Of a stretch of 64,000 nt of DNA, positions 13,022 through 24,580 are shown in pieces. Made by a program: the position numbers and the translations under genes. The stretch lies in the NCBI RefSeq assembly GCF_027409185.1, contig NC_084468.1:47679001-47743000 (forward strand), written 5' to 3'. The notes beneath the pieces were generated by a model, which was not told where the DNA came from, did not search any database, and worked only from the letters and a program-made list of their open reading frames with translations. Within the stretch, counting starts at the first letter, position 1, and every line of letters starts with the position of its first letter. The stretch is from Cynocephalus volans (taxonomy: Eukaryota; Chordata; Mammalia; Dermoptera; Cynocephalidae).

Positions 13022-13089
13022 TCCTCTCTCCTCCCTCCCCCTTTCTCTCTCCCTCTCTCTCTCTCTCTTTTTTTTTTTTTTTTTTTTTA
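13022..13089 (+). repeat. (CT)n / poly-T low-complexity tract
   Basis: Pyrimidine-only tract: TCCTCCCTCCCC, then (CT)n, then about 20 T. Not a gene; it may be the A-tail of an old minus-strand retroposon. Confidence 0.8.
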
Positions 13090-13569
13090 CCATTTACTGA
13101 GTTCGGCTATGAGCTGTACTCTTTGTGGGCTGTGAGATTTTTGGAGGCCTCCCTGAACCTTGTTCAAACAGAAACCTGGCAAACTCCGTGTTCTAATTCA
13201 GAACTTCCTGGCTGAACTCAGTGGAACCCTAGCTAAGGAAATAAGTTGGTAAGCCAGTGATATTTAAAATTAATAATAAAGATATTTGAAAATAAGCTTT
13301 AATTTTGAAATAAATAGGTCAAATAGCTATTTACTTGAATGATTTTACCTAAGTCATAAATATTTCAGATGCTGCTTGGCTTCTCATTGTCTTGATAATG
13401 CCAATAAATGAGATATATTTTCTATGCACTTTGAGATTTGGTTACTAACGCATGTTTGCTCTGATCATTACATAGTTGATCTGAAAGATCATCCTTTGTG
13501 ACTTTCACATCTGCCCATTTCTTCTGTCATCGATTGTTTTGACTAATAGCTGTCATTTGAGGGAAAAGT

Positions 13570-14110
13570 ATTGTATTGGTCTGGGTACCAACAGGACCTA
13601 GATGGCAGAGGTAATCAAAGACAATTTAATGAAGGGACTCTGCAAAGATGTGGAGAATATTCAGGGAAACCAATAGGGATAGTGAATCATTGGGACTAAC
13701 AACATCACTTCTAGACTCAGAATAGGTCAAGGGTAGGGAGGTGTTGCTGGAAGCTGGAGAGACCTATAGCCACGGACAGGAGCTCATGACAAGCTGTGAC
13801 CACAGCAGAGGAACACAGTCACTATCAAACCTTGACTCTGGATAAAGAGCCAGGGAAAAAATTATGACATTACTCTTTTTTTATGATCTCCCGCTGTGCC
13901 TCTCATTGTCCAAACCCAACCAGAAGTCAGAGGAGAAGGGAGCCTGGTTGAGGCAATCTGTAAATATCACCCTCCGTGGCCCCAGAGTAGGGTAGAAAGG
14001 GATTGAGAGTGGGTCTGGAAGGGCAAATGAAGGCCATCCATTTGTATGCCTGTGTTTTTTCTCATCCATAACTTTAGAACCAGTTAGTAGGTTGGCAGGC
14101 CGTAGATCCA
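13570..14110. mobile_element. Ancient mammalian interspersed repeat, unnamed
   Basis: GATCTCCCGCTGTGCCTCTC, TTGTCCAAACCCAACCAGAA and GCATTTGTAT-like cues belong to a dispersed mammalian repeat I know by sight but cannot name. The minus-strand ORF of 76 codons here is incidental. Confidence 0.35.
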
Positions 14111-14271
14111 TTCTTTAATTAGCTGTATATCTTTATTGCTTAGGATATAGGCTTAGCTCTGTAAAAAGAGATCCACAAACACTACAAATTAACCAAAATA
14201 GAAGTTTATTTTTCTATCCAGTTACCTTCCTGGGTAAGAGTCCTGGGTTAATGTTGATTTCTTTGGTAGAT

Positions 14272-14935
14272 ATTAGTTTGGCTGAACCCCCTTGGGGGGA
14301 GATATGGCCATGCAACTTGCCAATCAAGTGTGAATGAGTGTGATGCCAATGTCATGCTGTTACCAGGTGGCATATCCAGGTTCTTGATCCATGAAAGAAG
14401 AACCTTTCATGGGACCAGCAAAAGGAAAGGAAGAAAGAAACAGAAACAGAACATGATAGGGCTTTATTACCAAGTGAAGGTACACGCCAAAGTGCCAGGC
14501 GTCTCCACCAGAGAGAGATGCATGCGCCCATGACCTTCTCCTTCCTCTCTGTTCCATGTGGAAACTCCTAATGACAGACCTCTGCCCCTCCTGCCTCCCT
14601 AAGTGTGCTGGCGCTGGCCGATCCAGTCTGAATATTTATGAGCAGCCTCCCTGGGGCATATCCCTATTCTTTTCCTGCCTCAATGCCAATCAAGTGCGAG
14701 CAAGCGTGATGTGTGTTATAGAAGTATTTTGTTGCCAAGTACAAGGCTCTCCCTCTCTTTTACTCTTCCACTGAAATTTGTGGACGCACTATTGATTTGA
14801 AGGACAGCTATCCTAAAACTTTGCCCTGAGCTGCAGCAGATTTGTGAGAGTGAGTAATAAACCATTGCTTTGTTGCCACTGAGGCTGGAGGTTGTCTGTT
14901 AGTGCGGCTAAACCTAGTATTTCCTGACATGCAGA
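14272..14935 (+). mobile_element. Probable ERV LTR
   Basis: LTR-like layout: ACCAGAGAGAGATGCATGCG, a promoter-like ATGAGCAGCC region, GTGAGTAATAAACCATTGCT as poly(A) signal, GCCACTGAGGCTGGAGG and the end ATTTCCTGACA. No internal genes; edges are approximate. Confidence 0.45.
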
Positions 14936-15119
14936 GACCCAGGCCCTTCAACCCTAAGGTGTTGCTCTCATCCCCATGATCTAAGATGGCTCATTACCAT
15001 ATAGAATGATTGCATCCTAGCTCACGGGGAGCAAGAAAGAGAAACAAGGGACCACACTTACTCTTTCTAGGGGCAGGACCCAGAAATGACACACATCACT
15101 TCCTTGGCCGCATCTAGTG

Positions 15120-15600
15120 TTCTAGTTATCTACTGATGCATAACAAATTATTCCAAAGCTTAGTAGATTAAAACAACAAATATTTATTATAGCAAACAAT
15201 TTCAGGAGCAGCTTAGCTGAGTTGGTATGGCTGGGGAACTGCAGTTATCTGAAGGCTCAACAGCAGCTGGAGGGTGTACTTCTAAGCTCACTCACATGGT
15301 CATTGGCAGACTTCAGTTCCTCACTGGCTGTGGTCAGGAGGCCTCAGTTCCTTGCCACGTGGACCTCCAGAGGGCTGTTCAACACAGCAGCTGACTTGCC
15401 CCAGAGCAAATAATCTCAGAAGGAGAGAGAGAAAAATGGCAGTTGTAGTGTCTTTTAGGACCTGATCTCAGAAGTGACCCACTATCATTTCTGCTGTATT
15501 GCATTAGCCACACAGACCACGTTTGGTATGATGTGCGAGGGGGATATGCAAAGGTGTCAGTATCAGAAACCACAGATCATTGGAGGCATCTTGGAGGCTG
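15120..15600. mobile_element. Ancient mammalian LTR-like repeat, copy 2
   Basis: AGTTATCTACTGATGCATAA, TAAAACAACAAATATTTATT and CCTCAGTTCCTTGCCACGTG place it in the same family as 4752-5122. Confidence 0.55.
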
Positions 15601-18094
15601 GCTAAAAACCTTACTATGAGAGAGGTGAGAAACTTAGTCTTAGATGGGCAGCCGTCTCCCAGATCAAACTATGGGAAGAAAAGGAGAAGTGCTAAGGGGA
15701 CAAGCAGAATTCTGCACCTCAGCTGTCCCTTCTGGCCACGTGAACGTACATATGCATTCTCCTTCTCACACAGGAATACACATTCTGTATCCTGAAAAGA
15801 TTCTGTGCTTCTGGATTTTAGTTCCTCTGCTCCTGAGGATTCTTGTTCTTAGGGTCACTATCCCCAGAAACTTGCCTTCTTCATATCCAGACAATGTGAA
15901 ATCCCCATATAAAAATCTTTCTTAAATAGGGGTAGGAAGAGGGAGCTTCCATCTGCAAGAAGAAGAAAGAAAATTCTTCTGCATTGCTAATCTGGAACCC
16001 TAACAATGAGTCACATGAACTATGAGTCAGTTTGCCGTTGTATTTAAGTAGTTGGATGAGTTGCGTAAGTTGAGATTCAAATCAATGTTTCTTATGTTTT
16101 TCTAAGTTTAAATGGCAAACTCTTATAAGAAGCCACATTGAAACTCATGTTTACAAGAGCACATTCCTCATGCAGTAGCTGTCAAATATTTGTAGTGGTA
16201 CAGCTGAAAAGGTGAAGGAGAAGGGAGAGGGTTTCCAGGAAACTTCACTCCTAGAAGTGTTTATATAAAAGCATAACATCATAACACCAAGCTTCATAAA
16301 ACCAAAAAATCTTATTCTCCTGCCTTGCCAATATAAGCAGCGGCTGATGTTCCAGATCTTTGCCAGGCTTGTGTCCTCTTCATGCTTCCATCATGGGAAA
16401 AGAATGCAAAGTTTCCAATTGTTTTTATTATTATTGCTATCACTTTGGCATTGAGTTTGGGCAGGGATGCATTTGAAATGGTTGGTATGAAGTTTTTAAA
16501 ATGACCTTTCAGTAGACAGTGGAGTATGTGGAACAAGATTTACACGTGGAGGGGGCAAGGGTTGAGAGAGAGTAGCAAAACGTTCCCAGGAAGGTAACAA
16601 AACCATATCTACTATACAGTTGCATTTAGTTCAAAAAAGTATGTAACCTTGATGTCCCTAAATTATCTGCTTGTCAGGGGTCATTTTTCCTTTAATATGC
16701 AAAAATAACTGTGTCTCAAATCCCCATGGACTGAGAGAAGTCTGGTACTCTGCCCAATTATTTTCAAGGTTTGTTGGCCTCTGTATTCCTGATTACTTCT
16801 TGCTCTCAATTCCTGCTTATCTTAGATTCTTAATTACTCCAGGGACTGATATTCCTCCTTTCCTGCACTCCTCTCTTCCTTTTTTCATGCTGCCATTAGC
16901 CAGAATACTTTTTTTCTTATTACAAATGACAGATATGTACCAAGAAGAGAATTCACTAGTTCACAGAGCCAGGAAGGCTGGGGTAGCCCAAGGCAAGGGT
17001 GGGAACCAGGGCCTCAGGACTCTCACTCTCTGTTCTCTCTCTAATTCCCATCTCTGCCTGGCTTCGTTCTCTCCCATTACAGAGTAGCCTTCTCCATGTG
17101 GCTGGGCAGATCTGCTTGCAACCCCAGGCCTCCATCCTCACAACTGTCCATGCAAAAGGATAATGAAGAACTATCTCCCAAGGTCCAACTGGGAAAATTC
17201 TGGCAAAGGCCTTTGAGCGGCCCAGAGTATTAGGTCAAGAGCTTGTAAATTGGTTCAACCCATGTGTGTAAAGGGATATGGCATTGTGATTGGACAGCCT
17301 GGGTCACATGGCGTATGGTGGAGAAGCTGGGGCACTGTGATTAACTGCTCTACAGGACCACATGAAGTGGGAGGAGTTCCCTAAATGTAAAACGTGCTGC
17401 CCAGAAGAGGGGCCCACTGGAACAAGCGCTTCCACACCCCACAGCATGCTGCAAGCCTGACTCCAGCAGCTGCTTCTCCATGCCCCAAAGCATCACCACT
17501 GCAAGCTGCTGTGTGCAACAGAGCTTTCCTGAAGGTTGAGGGTAACAGAGCAATTACAGGATAGCAACAGCAAGCCCAGCCCTGTACAGATATGAATAGG
17601 AAATATAATATTTGACACTGTAAAATTCCTAAGCAAGCCCACCAGCCCCTCACCGTGCTCTTCTGGACCAGCTGGCATGTTGTGTGCTCTCTCTCCCCAA
17701 TCGTTCCCTCCATCTCTCCCTTCCCCAAGTGCCCAAGGACCCCAGATGTCCTCCTGCCTGAGTTCCCATGGGACAAAGTACTAAATCCATACTTTTTTTT
17801 TATTGTGTGCAGCCACTGAGTTTTTTTCTTCACCTTCTAGACTTGTATTTCACAGCCCCCCAAACTCATCAAGATGTTTTCCTAAATAAAAGAGCCACTT
17901 TTTTCCTTAAGAAGAATCCTTCTGTCTTCTCAGTGTAACAGTTCAATGGCAGATTTCTCCTCCCTGCTCCATGTGTATTAATGTGTAGAAAATATGCCTC
18001 TGCCCAATATGGTATCCCATAATGTTAAGGTTAGTAAGAGGTTACCTCTGTGTGGTGGAATAATGGATAATTTTTATGGGTTTTGTTGGTTTTA
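15601..18094. other. No gene seen; possible old repeat at 17220-17930
   Basis: 17220-17930 contains GGTCACATGGCGTATGG, GTGCTGCCCAGAAGAGG and a tail with GCAGCCACTGAG, reminiscent of an ancient retroviral or DNA element I cannot identify. ORFs of 138 and 150 codons here (16671-17087 plus, 17381-17833 minus) have no known resemblance. Confidence 0.45.
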
Positions 18095-18429
18095 CAGTCA
18101 TCTTTTGGTATCTGTCAGGGATTAGTTCCAAGACTTCCCAAGGATACCAAAGTCCACGAATGCTCAAGTCCCTGATACAAAATACTGTAATATTTGCATA
18201 TAACCTATGCATATCCTCCCACATACTTTGAGTCATCTCTAGATTACTTATATGCCTAATAAAATGTAAATGCTATGTAAATAGTTGTTGTACCATACTG
18301 GTTAGGGAATAATGACAAGGAAAAAAGTCTCTGCATGTTCAGTACAGATGCAATTTATTTCTGAATATTTTCGATCTGCGGTTGGTTGAATCCATGAATG
18401 CAGAACCCATGGATACAGAAGGCCAACTG
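18095..18429 (+). mobile_element. Tigger-type (MER2-like) DNA transposon, complete ends
   Basis: 335 bp from CAGTCATCTTTTGGTATC to GATACAGAAGGCCAACTG, with matching inverted ends and TA on both sides (18093-18094, 18430-18431), as expected for a Tc1/mariner-class Tigger. Inner cues are TTTGCATATAACCTATGCA, AATAATGACAAGGAAAAAAG and TTTTCGATCTGCGGTTGGTT. It is non-autonomous and encodes no transposase. Confidence 0.8.
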
Positions 18430-19759
18430 TATTGTATATTTCTTTTCTTTTCTCTCTCTCTTTTTTTTTTTTTGCTTATCTCTATTTCTACAATTGGTGA
18501 ATCAAACTGGATCAAAGCAAGAAAGGAGGAACTGAGAGAGCCTACCACCTGTATACTTTTTATCAAGAAATGCAAAAACCTCCCCAAAGCCCTGTCCCCC
18601 TAGTCTTTGGCCTAATCCTCATTGGTGTCACATGACCACCACAGCTTCAAGGAAGGCTGGAAAGGGGAGTATTTAGTTTTCCCAGCCTTCACAGCCTCCA
18701 CAGAGAAAGCTGGCAACAGAGAAGGGGCTTGGGAAGGATTTATCGGTCCAGCTAACCAACATTGTCTGCAACAGCAACCCTCAGACACAAAGTGAAGGGG
18801 AGGCGGTTGTCCAAGTTTTCTCAGTCCAGGGTGAGTATTATGGCTTTGGTGTGTGACCCTGGGTGTCTAGAAGAGATTCCAGATGGAACTGTGAGTTCTC
18901 ATTAAGACCTATCTCAGATGTCAAAGTGAACTCTGCCCTGTCTTCATTAGTACGTTGTAGCAATAGTAATTATTATTTACAAAGTGCTTTCTTTTTTTAG
19001 TAGAGGATTGCTGTCCTTGTTTTGCAGTTGAAAAAGCAAACTCAAGGAGATTAGTATTGGTAACAAATTCACATTTAAAGGACACTGAATCCTCATTCCC
19101 TCCCATCATGTGCCATTCAAGGACTCTTGGGCACAGGAAGTGACCATTCTGCCATAAATGGTGCTTCTGAGCCCCCAGCTAAAAGTACATTCTCTGCCCA
19201 GCTGGTGAACTCTTCTTGTCTTGCATTGTTCTTGAATCATGTCTCAGGTGTGCTGGAAAGACTGCTGACCTGGGTCTTAGACCTGGTTGAGCCTCTCCCT
19301 GTTGCCTGACATGGGCAAAGCACTGTGCTCTTCCTGTGTCTGCTTTACCTCCTAGCAGCACTTTTTCCCTTACTATCTGTTAGCTAGTAGCTATGAAAGT
19401 GCTTTGAAAGGTAAAACATGTTCTCTATGTGCGTATTTATTATATGTTCACATTCCTGCTTGACCCCCACCTGCATCCTTTTTTTTCTAGAAAGTAAAGC
19501 CAGCGTCCATCCATGGGTGCTGACAGATGATCAGACCACCATTACTTAGGCTGCAGAGGAGTCTGCCAGATATGAGATCGTGGTTCACTGTGTATCGGTT
19601 TACATAAAAAATGTCTTAAGGTGGAGGAAGAGGAAGCTTGCCATGGATGTTTAATGAGATCTCATAAACATCCTTATTCTGAATAATTGTTAGTGTTTAT
19701 ACTTTTGGGCTCTTTATGTTAAAGAGCCAGAAAGACTGTGCCTACATCGTAGGTAAAAA
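18430..19759. other. No gene; possible MIR remnant at 18960-19110
   Basis: TTTACAAAGTGCTTTCTTTT and TGTTTTGCAGTTGAAAAAGC weakly follow a reversed MIR. The rest is unique-looking. Confidence 0.45.
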
Positions 19760-20175
19760 TTCAGACGCACACACCATGTCATTCCAGGCTGGATGGGCAG
19801 ACACTGCTAGTGACCTTCCCAATATCCCTCCTCCCTTTCTTTCTTACCAGCAGAACCCCAATTTTGCTCGAGGCAGCAATATGCCCAATTACAAGTGCTC
19901 CCAGAATCCACTGCAGTTACAGGTGGCCATGTGACCCCTTTCTGGCCAATGAGATGTAGGTGGGGGCTTCCAGGAATCCTTTTTAAAGGGGAAGTCTTAG
20001 TTGGCATTTGCTGTTCGCTCTCTGTCTCTCTCTCGCTTGAAATGCAGACTCAATGCCTAAGCATCCATCTTGTGTCCACGAACATAGCAAAGTGGGAAGA
20101 TAGAACAACCCTAAGTCTTTGACAACATTAAGAAGCCACTCTGGCAGCCCTGGATTATCTACCTGCTGATGTTTT
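19760..20175 (+). mobile_element. Ancient mammalian interspersed repeat, family X copy 2
   Basis: CAGTTACAGGTGGCCATGTG, ACCCCTTTCTGGCCAATGAG and AGAAGCCACTCTGGCAGCC. Same family as the antisense copy at 10805-11175. Unnamed. Confidence 0.45.
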
Positions 20176-20284
20176 ACATAAAAACAATCAATTAAACAAA
20201 CTTATCTGGTTAATCCATTGTAATGAGGTTACTTACTGTTCTATACAATCAAACACAATCTTAACTCATAGACTATTAATACGT

Positions 20285-20633
20285 TGTCTCTTTGGATTGC
20301 TATCATAAAATACCTTAGACTAGGTAATTTATAAACAACATAAATTTATTGCTCACAATTTGGGAGGCTGGGAAGCCCAAGATCAAGGAGCCAGCAAATT
20401 TGGTGTCTGGCCCATTCCTCCCAGATGGCACCTTCTATGTGTCCTCACATGGCAGAAGGACAAAAGGGGTTAAAAAGTTTCCGAAGGCCTCTTTTAAAAG
20501 GGCACTAATCTTATTCACAAGGGAGGAGCCCTCATGACCCAATCATCTACCAAGGGCCTCACCTGTTTATACTATCACATTGACGACCGTTTCGACATAT
20601 GAATTTGGGGGGACGCATACAGACCATAGCAGA
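20285..20633 (-). mobile_element. MLT1/MST-type LTR, antisense
   Basis: TGTCTCTTTGGATTGCTATC, GGAGGCTGGGAAGCCCAAGA, TGTGTCCTCACATGGCAGAA and CATGACCCAATCATC are the reverse-complement MaLR cues. It lies just beyond the HOPX 3' end. Confidence 0.65.
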
Positions 20634-20689
20634 TGTTTAAGGTGCTATGATAGTAAATGGATGCAAACTGATTGCAGAGTCTCTTAGAA

Positions 20690-20880
20690 CAGTGTTGTGC
20701 AAACTTCCATGTGCATACAACCACTTAGTGTTCTTGTTAAAAATGCAGATTCTGATCTAGCTGGTCTGGATTGGGGTCTGAGATTCTGTGTTTCTCACAT
20801 GCTTGAAGCTAATGCTAACGAGGCTGGTTCTAGACCACACTTTGAGTAGCAAGAATTTGGAAAATCACAGCTTTCAGTCA
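20690..20880 (+). mobile_element. MER5-type hAT remnant
   Basis: GAACAGTGTTGTGCAAACTT, TGTTAAAAATGCAGATTCTG and CACACTTTGAGTAGC follow the MER5 order. It ends about 80 bases from the HOPX poly(A) site. Confidence 0.65.
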
Positions 20881-20977
20881 GTCATCTCCATAGGAGCTAT
20901 TGTTTCTCTTTGATATGCTTATTATTCAGCTAAAAATCTGCAGAGGACTCAATACATTTTCAACAAAAAGTTAAGGT

Positions 20978-20983
20978 TTTATT
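20978..20983 (-). terminator. HOPX: Distal poly(A) signal of HOPX
   Basis: AATAAA on the minus strand within AAATAAAACC, about 690 bases after the stop codon. A MER5-type repeat follows at lower coordinates (to 20880), outside the gene. Confidence 0.7.
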
Positions 20984-21017
20984 TAGAATATCATTGTAGA
21001 GACAAAAGGCTGTTCAT

Positions 21018-21023
21018 TTTATT
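21018..21023 (-). terminator. HOPX: Proximal poly(A) signal of HOPX
   Basis: A second AATAAA on the minus strand within GCTAAATAAAATG, 40 bases before the distal signal. The two could give slightly different 3' ends. Confidence 0.5.
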
Positions 21024-21670
21024 TAGCAAAATAAATTTAACAAATACATTTAAATAAGGTAAATTCAAAAGTTTTGGTGGATTTTTCCATAATTACTTGC
21101 TTTTCTGTCAGTTGGAGATTTTTGTCTTCTAGCCTAACTGGGTTCTTTCCAAGTGAATACAGCTATAATCCAAGGAACTCTTTTATGAAATTTGAATGAT
21201 TCAAATTACCCCTCTGTATTCTCACTCAACCGTCAATGTATTAAATGAAACATAAGGAAAACAACTTAGGAAAGTAGATTCAGAAGGCAATGTTTTCCCC
21301 CCTCTGTCATGTTATCTCTTCAATAGAGGCCTCGCTTGCTCTGAAATGGATGGTGAAAGCAAATTGTTACTAGGAGGGGATAGTCAAAAGCAAACTTAGA
21401 TGGTTTTCATACCATCTGTCATCATACTAGAAGGAAAATGCAAGCCACACCACTCTCCCGGCCAAGCCACTGCTTTACACAGAAGCTGCACATGGCTTCC
21501 TACTGTTATTTTCTTTTCTAGTTATGTACATTAAAAAAATACAACAGTGTGTTAAATAGCAGGACAGCTAACAATGGAACATACAACACTACTGAGAAAC
21601 CAAAATGGTTTAGCTGAGGAGAGACACAGCAGATGTTCTTCATGGAGCAAAGCTGTCTATGGTCGTCTCC

Positions 21671-21748
21671 TTAGTCTGTAACAGATCTGCACTCTGAGGG
21701 CAGGCCTTCTGACCGCCGCCACTGAGCCAGGCGCTGCTTAAACCATTT
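21671..21748 (-). CDS. HOPX: HOPX last coding exon, residues 49-73 and stop
   Basis: Second coding exon, joined in phase 0 to the exon at 28225-28368. It begins after TTTCTCTCTTCCAG, a good pyrimidine tract and acceptor, and encodes KWFKQRLAQWRRSEGLPSEC followed by RSVTD and TAA (21673-21671). This is homeodomain helix 3 plus the short HOPX tail, and the total length of 73 residues is that of the family. Helix 3 reads WFKQRLAQWR where a canonical homeodomain has WFQNRRxKWR: the DNA-contacting Asn51 is Gln and Arg53 is Leu, which fits the known lack of sequence-specific DNA binding. Residue 57 is Gln; my memory of the human protein has Lys. Confidence 0.96.
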   Translation of the reverse strand, partial: KWFKQRLAQWRRSEGLPSECRSVTD

Positions 21749-21810
21749 CTGGAAGAGAGAAATGCACAAAATTATCTGTCACATACTGAAAAACTGAAAT
21801 GCCCATTCCC

Positions 21811-21983
21811 CTTTTTTTTTTCTTAAAAAAAAAGATGACCATAAGGGGATCTTAACCCTTGACTTGGTGTTGTCAGCACCACGCTCACCCAGTGAGCTAA
21901 CCAGCCATCCCTATATGGGATCCGAACTCATGGCCTTTGTGTTATCAGCACCACACTCTCCTGAGTGAGCCACGGGCTGGCCC
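21811..21983 (-). mobile_element. CYN-type SINE, dimer (subfamily A)
   Basis: Two tRNA-Ile-like units on the minus strand (GATAACAC in one, GACAACACC in the other), with the A-tail seen as T10 at 21811-21821. An imperfect target duplication TGCCCATTCCC/TGCCCATTACC flanks it (21800-21810, 21984-21994). It lies in the HOPX intron, 60 bases upstream of the last exon's acceptor. Confidence 0.8.
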
Positions 21984-22065
21984 TGCCCATTACCTTTCTA
22001 AGAGGTAGCCCCTGTGGCCCAACTGGAAAGGAGGGAAGCAAGAGATGTGTCCATAGGGATGGTTC

Positions 22066-22473
22066 TCACTGTGACACTAACTGTTCCTGCCTCAGGGCTT
22101 TTGCACGTGCTATTTCCTATGCTTAGAATGTTCTATCTCCATTCTTTACCTGATAATTTCTCTCCCATCTTCAGGTCTCTGCTTAAATAGAACCTTCTCA
22201 ATGAAGCCTTCTCTGACCACTTTATCTAAAGTGGGTTCCCCACCCATCTCCCTATACTCTAGTTTAGTGTTTTGTTACCTTCACAGAACTTTAAATATCT
22301 GTCATTACTTTATTTGTTTGTGTATTCACTTGTTTTTAACCTACATACCCTCCTAGAATGTAAGATCCATGAAAGCAGAGACTGTTTTCATCTTATAACC
22401 ATAGTATCCTTAGCACCTAGCACAAGGCCTTGAGAAGTAGAGATTAATTGATGCCTGTTGAATGAATAAAAGA
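22066..22473 (+). mobile_element. L2 LINE 3' end
   Basis: GGGCTTTTGCACGTGCTATT, CCTTCTCTGACCAC, TAGAATGTAAGATCCATGAA and CAGAGACTGTTTTC, then TTGAATGAATAAA, are the classic L2 3' order. Confidence 0.75.
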
Positions 22474-24004
22474 AATTAAAGTCTCTCCTTGATGCCCCAG
22501 CTAGCGGCCGCTATATCTCATCATTGCGTGCTCATCTTACCAAGGGCCTTGCTCATCCACAGCACTTAGTAAGAATTTATTGAATAAAATGAATGGATAA
22601 CTGGGCACTGAACAAGTTTGGAGCACTCCTTTGTGATACGTGGAGTAGGCCAGGCCAACCTCTCCAGCTCCAGGGCTGCTGATCAGTGAGAGGAGACAGA
22701 GCCAGCCTACCAGTTTATTCAAAATCTCATAAAAGTGACCATCGATTTAGGGAAGGCCCCAGACGGGATGCTTCTAGACATGTCACCTGAGGCGTAAAAC
22801 ATTTTCATATGCTGCAAGGCAGTGTGTTATCCTGCTGATAAGCCAGTGGCTGCCTTTATTATGCTACCGAGGAGGTGAGGGATCCCTCAAAGAGATTAGG
22901 AGACCTATTCTGGGGAATAGGGCCGTGGTCTGAACCAGGTTTGTTGGAGGAAACTGGGATTTAAAAAAAAATCTTCGAGGAGTGACTAGTGAGAAAATAG
23001 GAGCAGCAAGCACTGACCCCCACTGAAGAGGGTTAGTAGAAAGCTCTATGGGAAGCTGGAACCCCCCATTCTCCTTCTGTGCTTTCCAACCTTTCACATG
23101 TCATGGCCTACACTGGAAGGATGACATTTGTGTGTCACAGGTGTAAACAGGCAAGCTGCTTGGATGGGTGACCACCGGGGGCTTTGCAGTCCCAGGCTCT
23201 GCCAATAGGAAGCTCTAAGGTAACTAATTGGCTATGAAAACTTGAGGAAGTCCCTAAAAATAGAGCACCAGTCAGCTCATCTGTAAAAACAGGGCACTTG
23301 CTATAAGTCTGTAAATGAAGAGGTGAGCTTAAGGGGTCTCTACTCTCCCTTCTGGGTTTTCTAAAATTCACCTATTCTAGGAGTAAGGAGATGAGAGGAC
23401 AGAAGGGAAGCAGAAAGAGCATAGCTGTGAGATGCCAGACCTGGGATGTGCTGATGGAGATGGTGCACTGGGAAGTGTCCAGAGGGCTCCCAACTTAGCA
23501 CGGGCCAATCCCTGCCCACGTGCAGATTGAACCTCAGAACAAATAGGGGGGGCTCTGGAAAAGATCTCATCTCTGCAGAGATCTAGGAAGCTGAAAGGAA
23601 ATTCAGCATAAGCCCGAGATCAGAAGAAAGAGGGAGGACCACAGGGGGAGAAGTATCTCTAAGGAGCAAGGCCTAGAGGAGAGGCTGTGGAGCTCGAAAG
23701 GGGTTTAGGCTCTGCAGGACTGTTCAGGGCTCCATACCGATGCTAAGCTGCCTGAACAGCACGGGATCACACCTACAGCTCGCCCTAGCTGTACAACAGA
23801 GTTTACACACTGAAACGCCTTACACAGCTGTCAGGATCAGTTCTCTTGTATACATTTATAGTTTGGGTGGCAGCAGAGAGAAGTAATCTAAAGCTAGGGG
23901 CCGCAGACTATGGTGAAGAAAGCCTTCTCCTTGGGGCTTGTTCTCTGGATGTCGTATTTTGCTCCTGGGGACCACTAACCTTAAGGAGAAAAGAAAGCTC
24001 ATGC

Positions 24005-24085
24005 AACTTTGGTGGCTTCAACCAAAGTTCTACTGCTAAAGGTGGGCAGTAGAACATGAATTACAGTTTCTTCTGTAATTCATGT
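24005..24085. other. Cluster of three overlapping perfect hairpins
   Basis: Three perfect inverted repeats follow one another. AACTTTGGT (24005-24013) pairs with 24021-24029, loop 7. GTTCTACTGC (24027-24036) pairs with 24046-24055, loop 9. ACATGAATTACAG (24054-24066) pairs with 24073-24085, loop 6. Neighbouring stems share 3 and 2 bases. Just upstream TTCTCCTT (23925-23932) pairs with AAGGAGAA (23983-23990). The cluster is intronic in HOPX, non-coding, and I recognise no repeat family. Function is unknown. Confidence 0.8.
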
Positions 24086-24506
24086 ATGTGTTTCAGTTAA
24101 CTCTGGATTCTGGTATGTGAGCAGCCTGGCTCCAGTTTCATTAATGGGGTAGCTCCGGGGGTGGGGGGTTCAAGGCTACATGGTCTGCTTAAATAGGATT
24201 TCCAGTTACTAGAGCTGAATAAATAGCAGGGTTTTAAAGACTGACTAATTAAAACCTGGAGGAGGAAAGTCTCATTTTCTATCAGGATTCATTTAAGACA
24301 AAATGGTTGAGCTGGCCTCATTCGAAAGAGCCACCCACATCTTTACACTTTGCAGTGAAGAAGAATATTGATACTGTTACTGCAAATAATCTCACCAGGG
24401 ACCACATTTGTGGTTTTGTGAGTTGGCATCCACACGCTTAACAAATTGAGACTAGCACTGGGGGATGGGAGGAGGTTCAAGAAAAGCCCAACTATTTTCT
24501 GAAGAT

Positions 24507-24580
24507 ATATATTTTAAATCAAGTATCTGTATATATAGATGTATTTATGTATATTTATATTTATATAAAATAATTTAGCA
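24507..24580. repeat. A/T-rich low-complexity tract
   Basis: TATATAT/TATTTATGTATATTTATA sequence with no unit longer than a few bases. Intronic in HOPX. Confidence 0.7.

Larger units (their letters stand above)
20960..21670 (-). other. HOPX: HOPX 3' untranslated region
   Basis: About 700 bases between the TAA at 21671 and the distal AATAAA on the minus strand (20978-20983). The cleavage site should lie some 15-25 bases beyond the signal, near 20955-20965. The stretch is A/T-rich, has no recognisable interspersed repeat and no competing ORF, and its length fits the roughly 1 kb mRNA known for the family. The exact 3' end is inferred. Confidence 0.75.
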
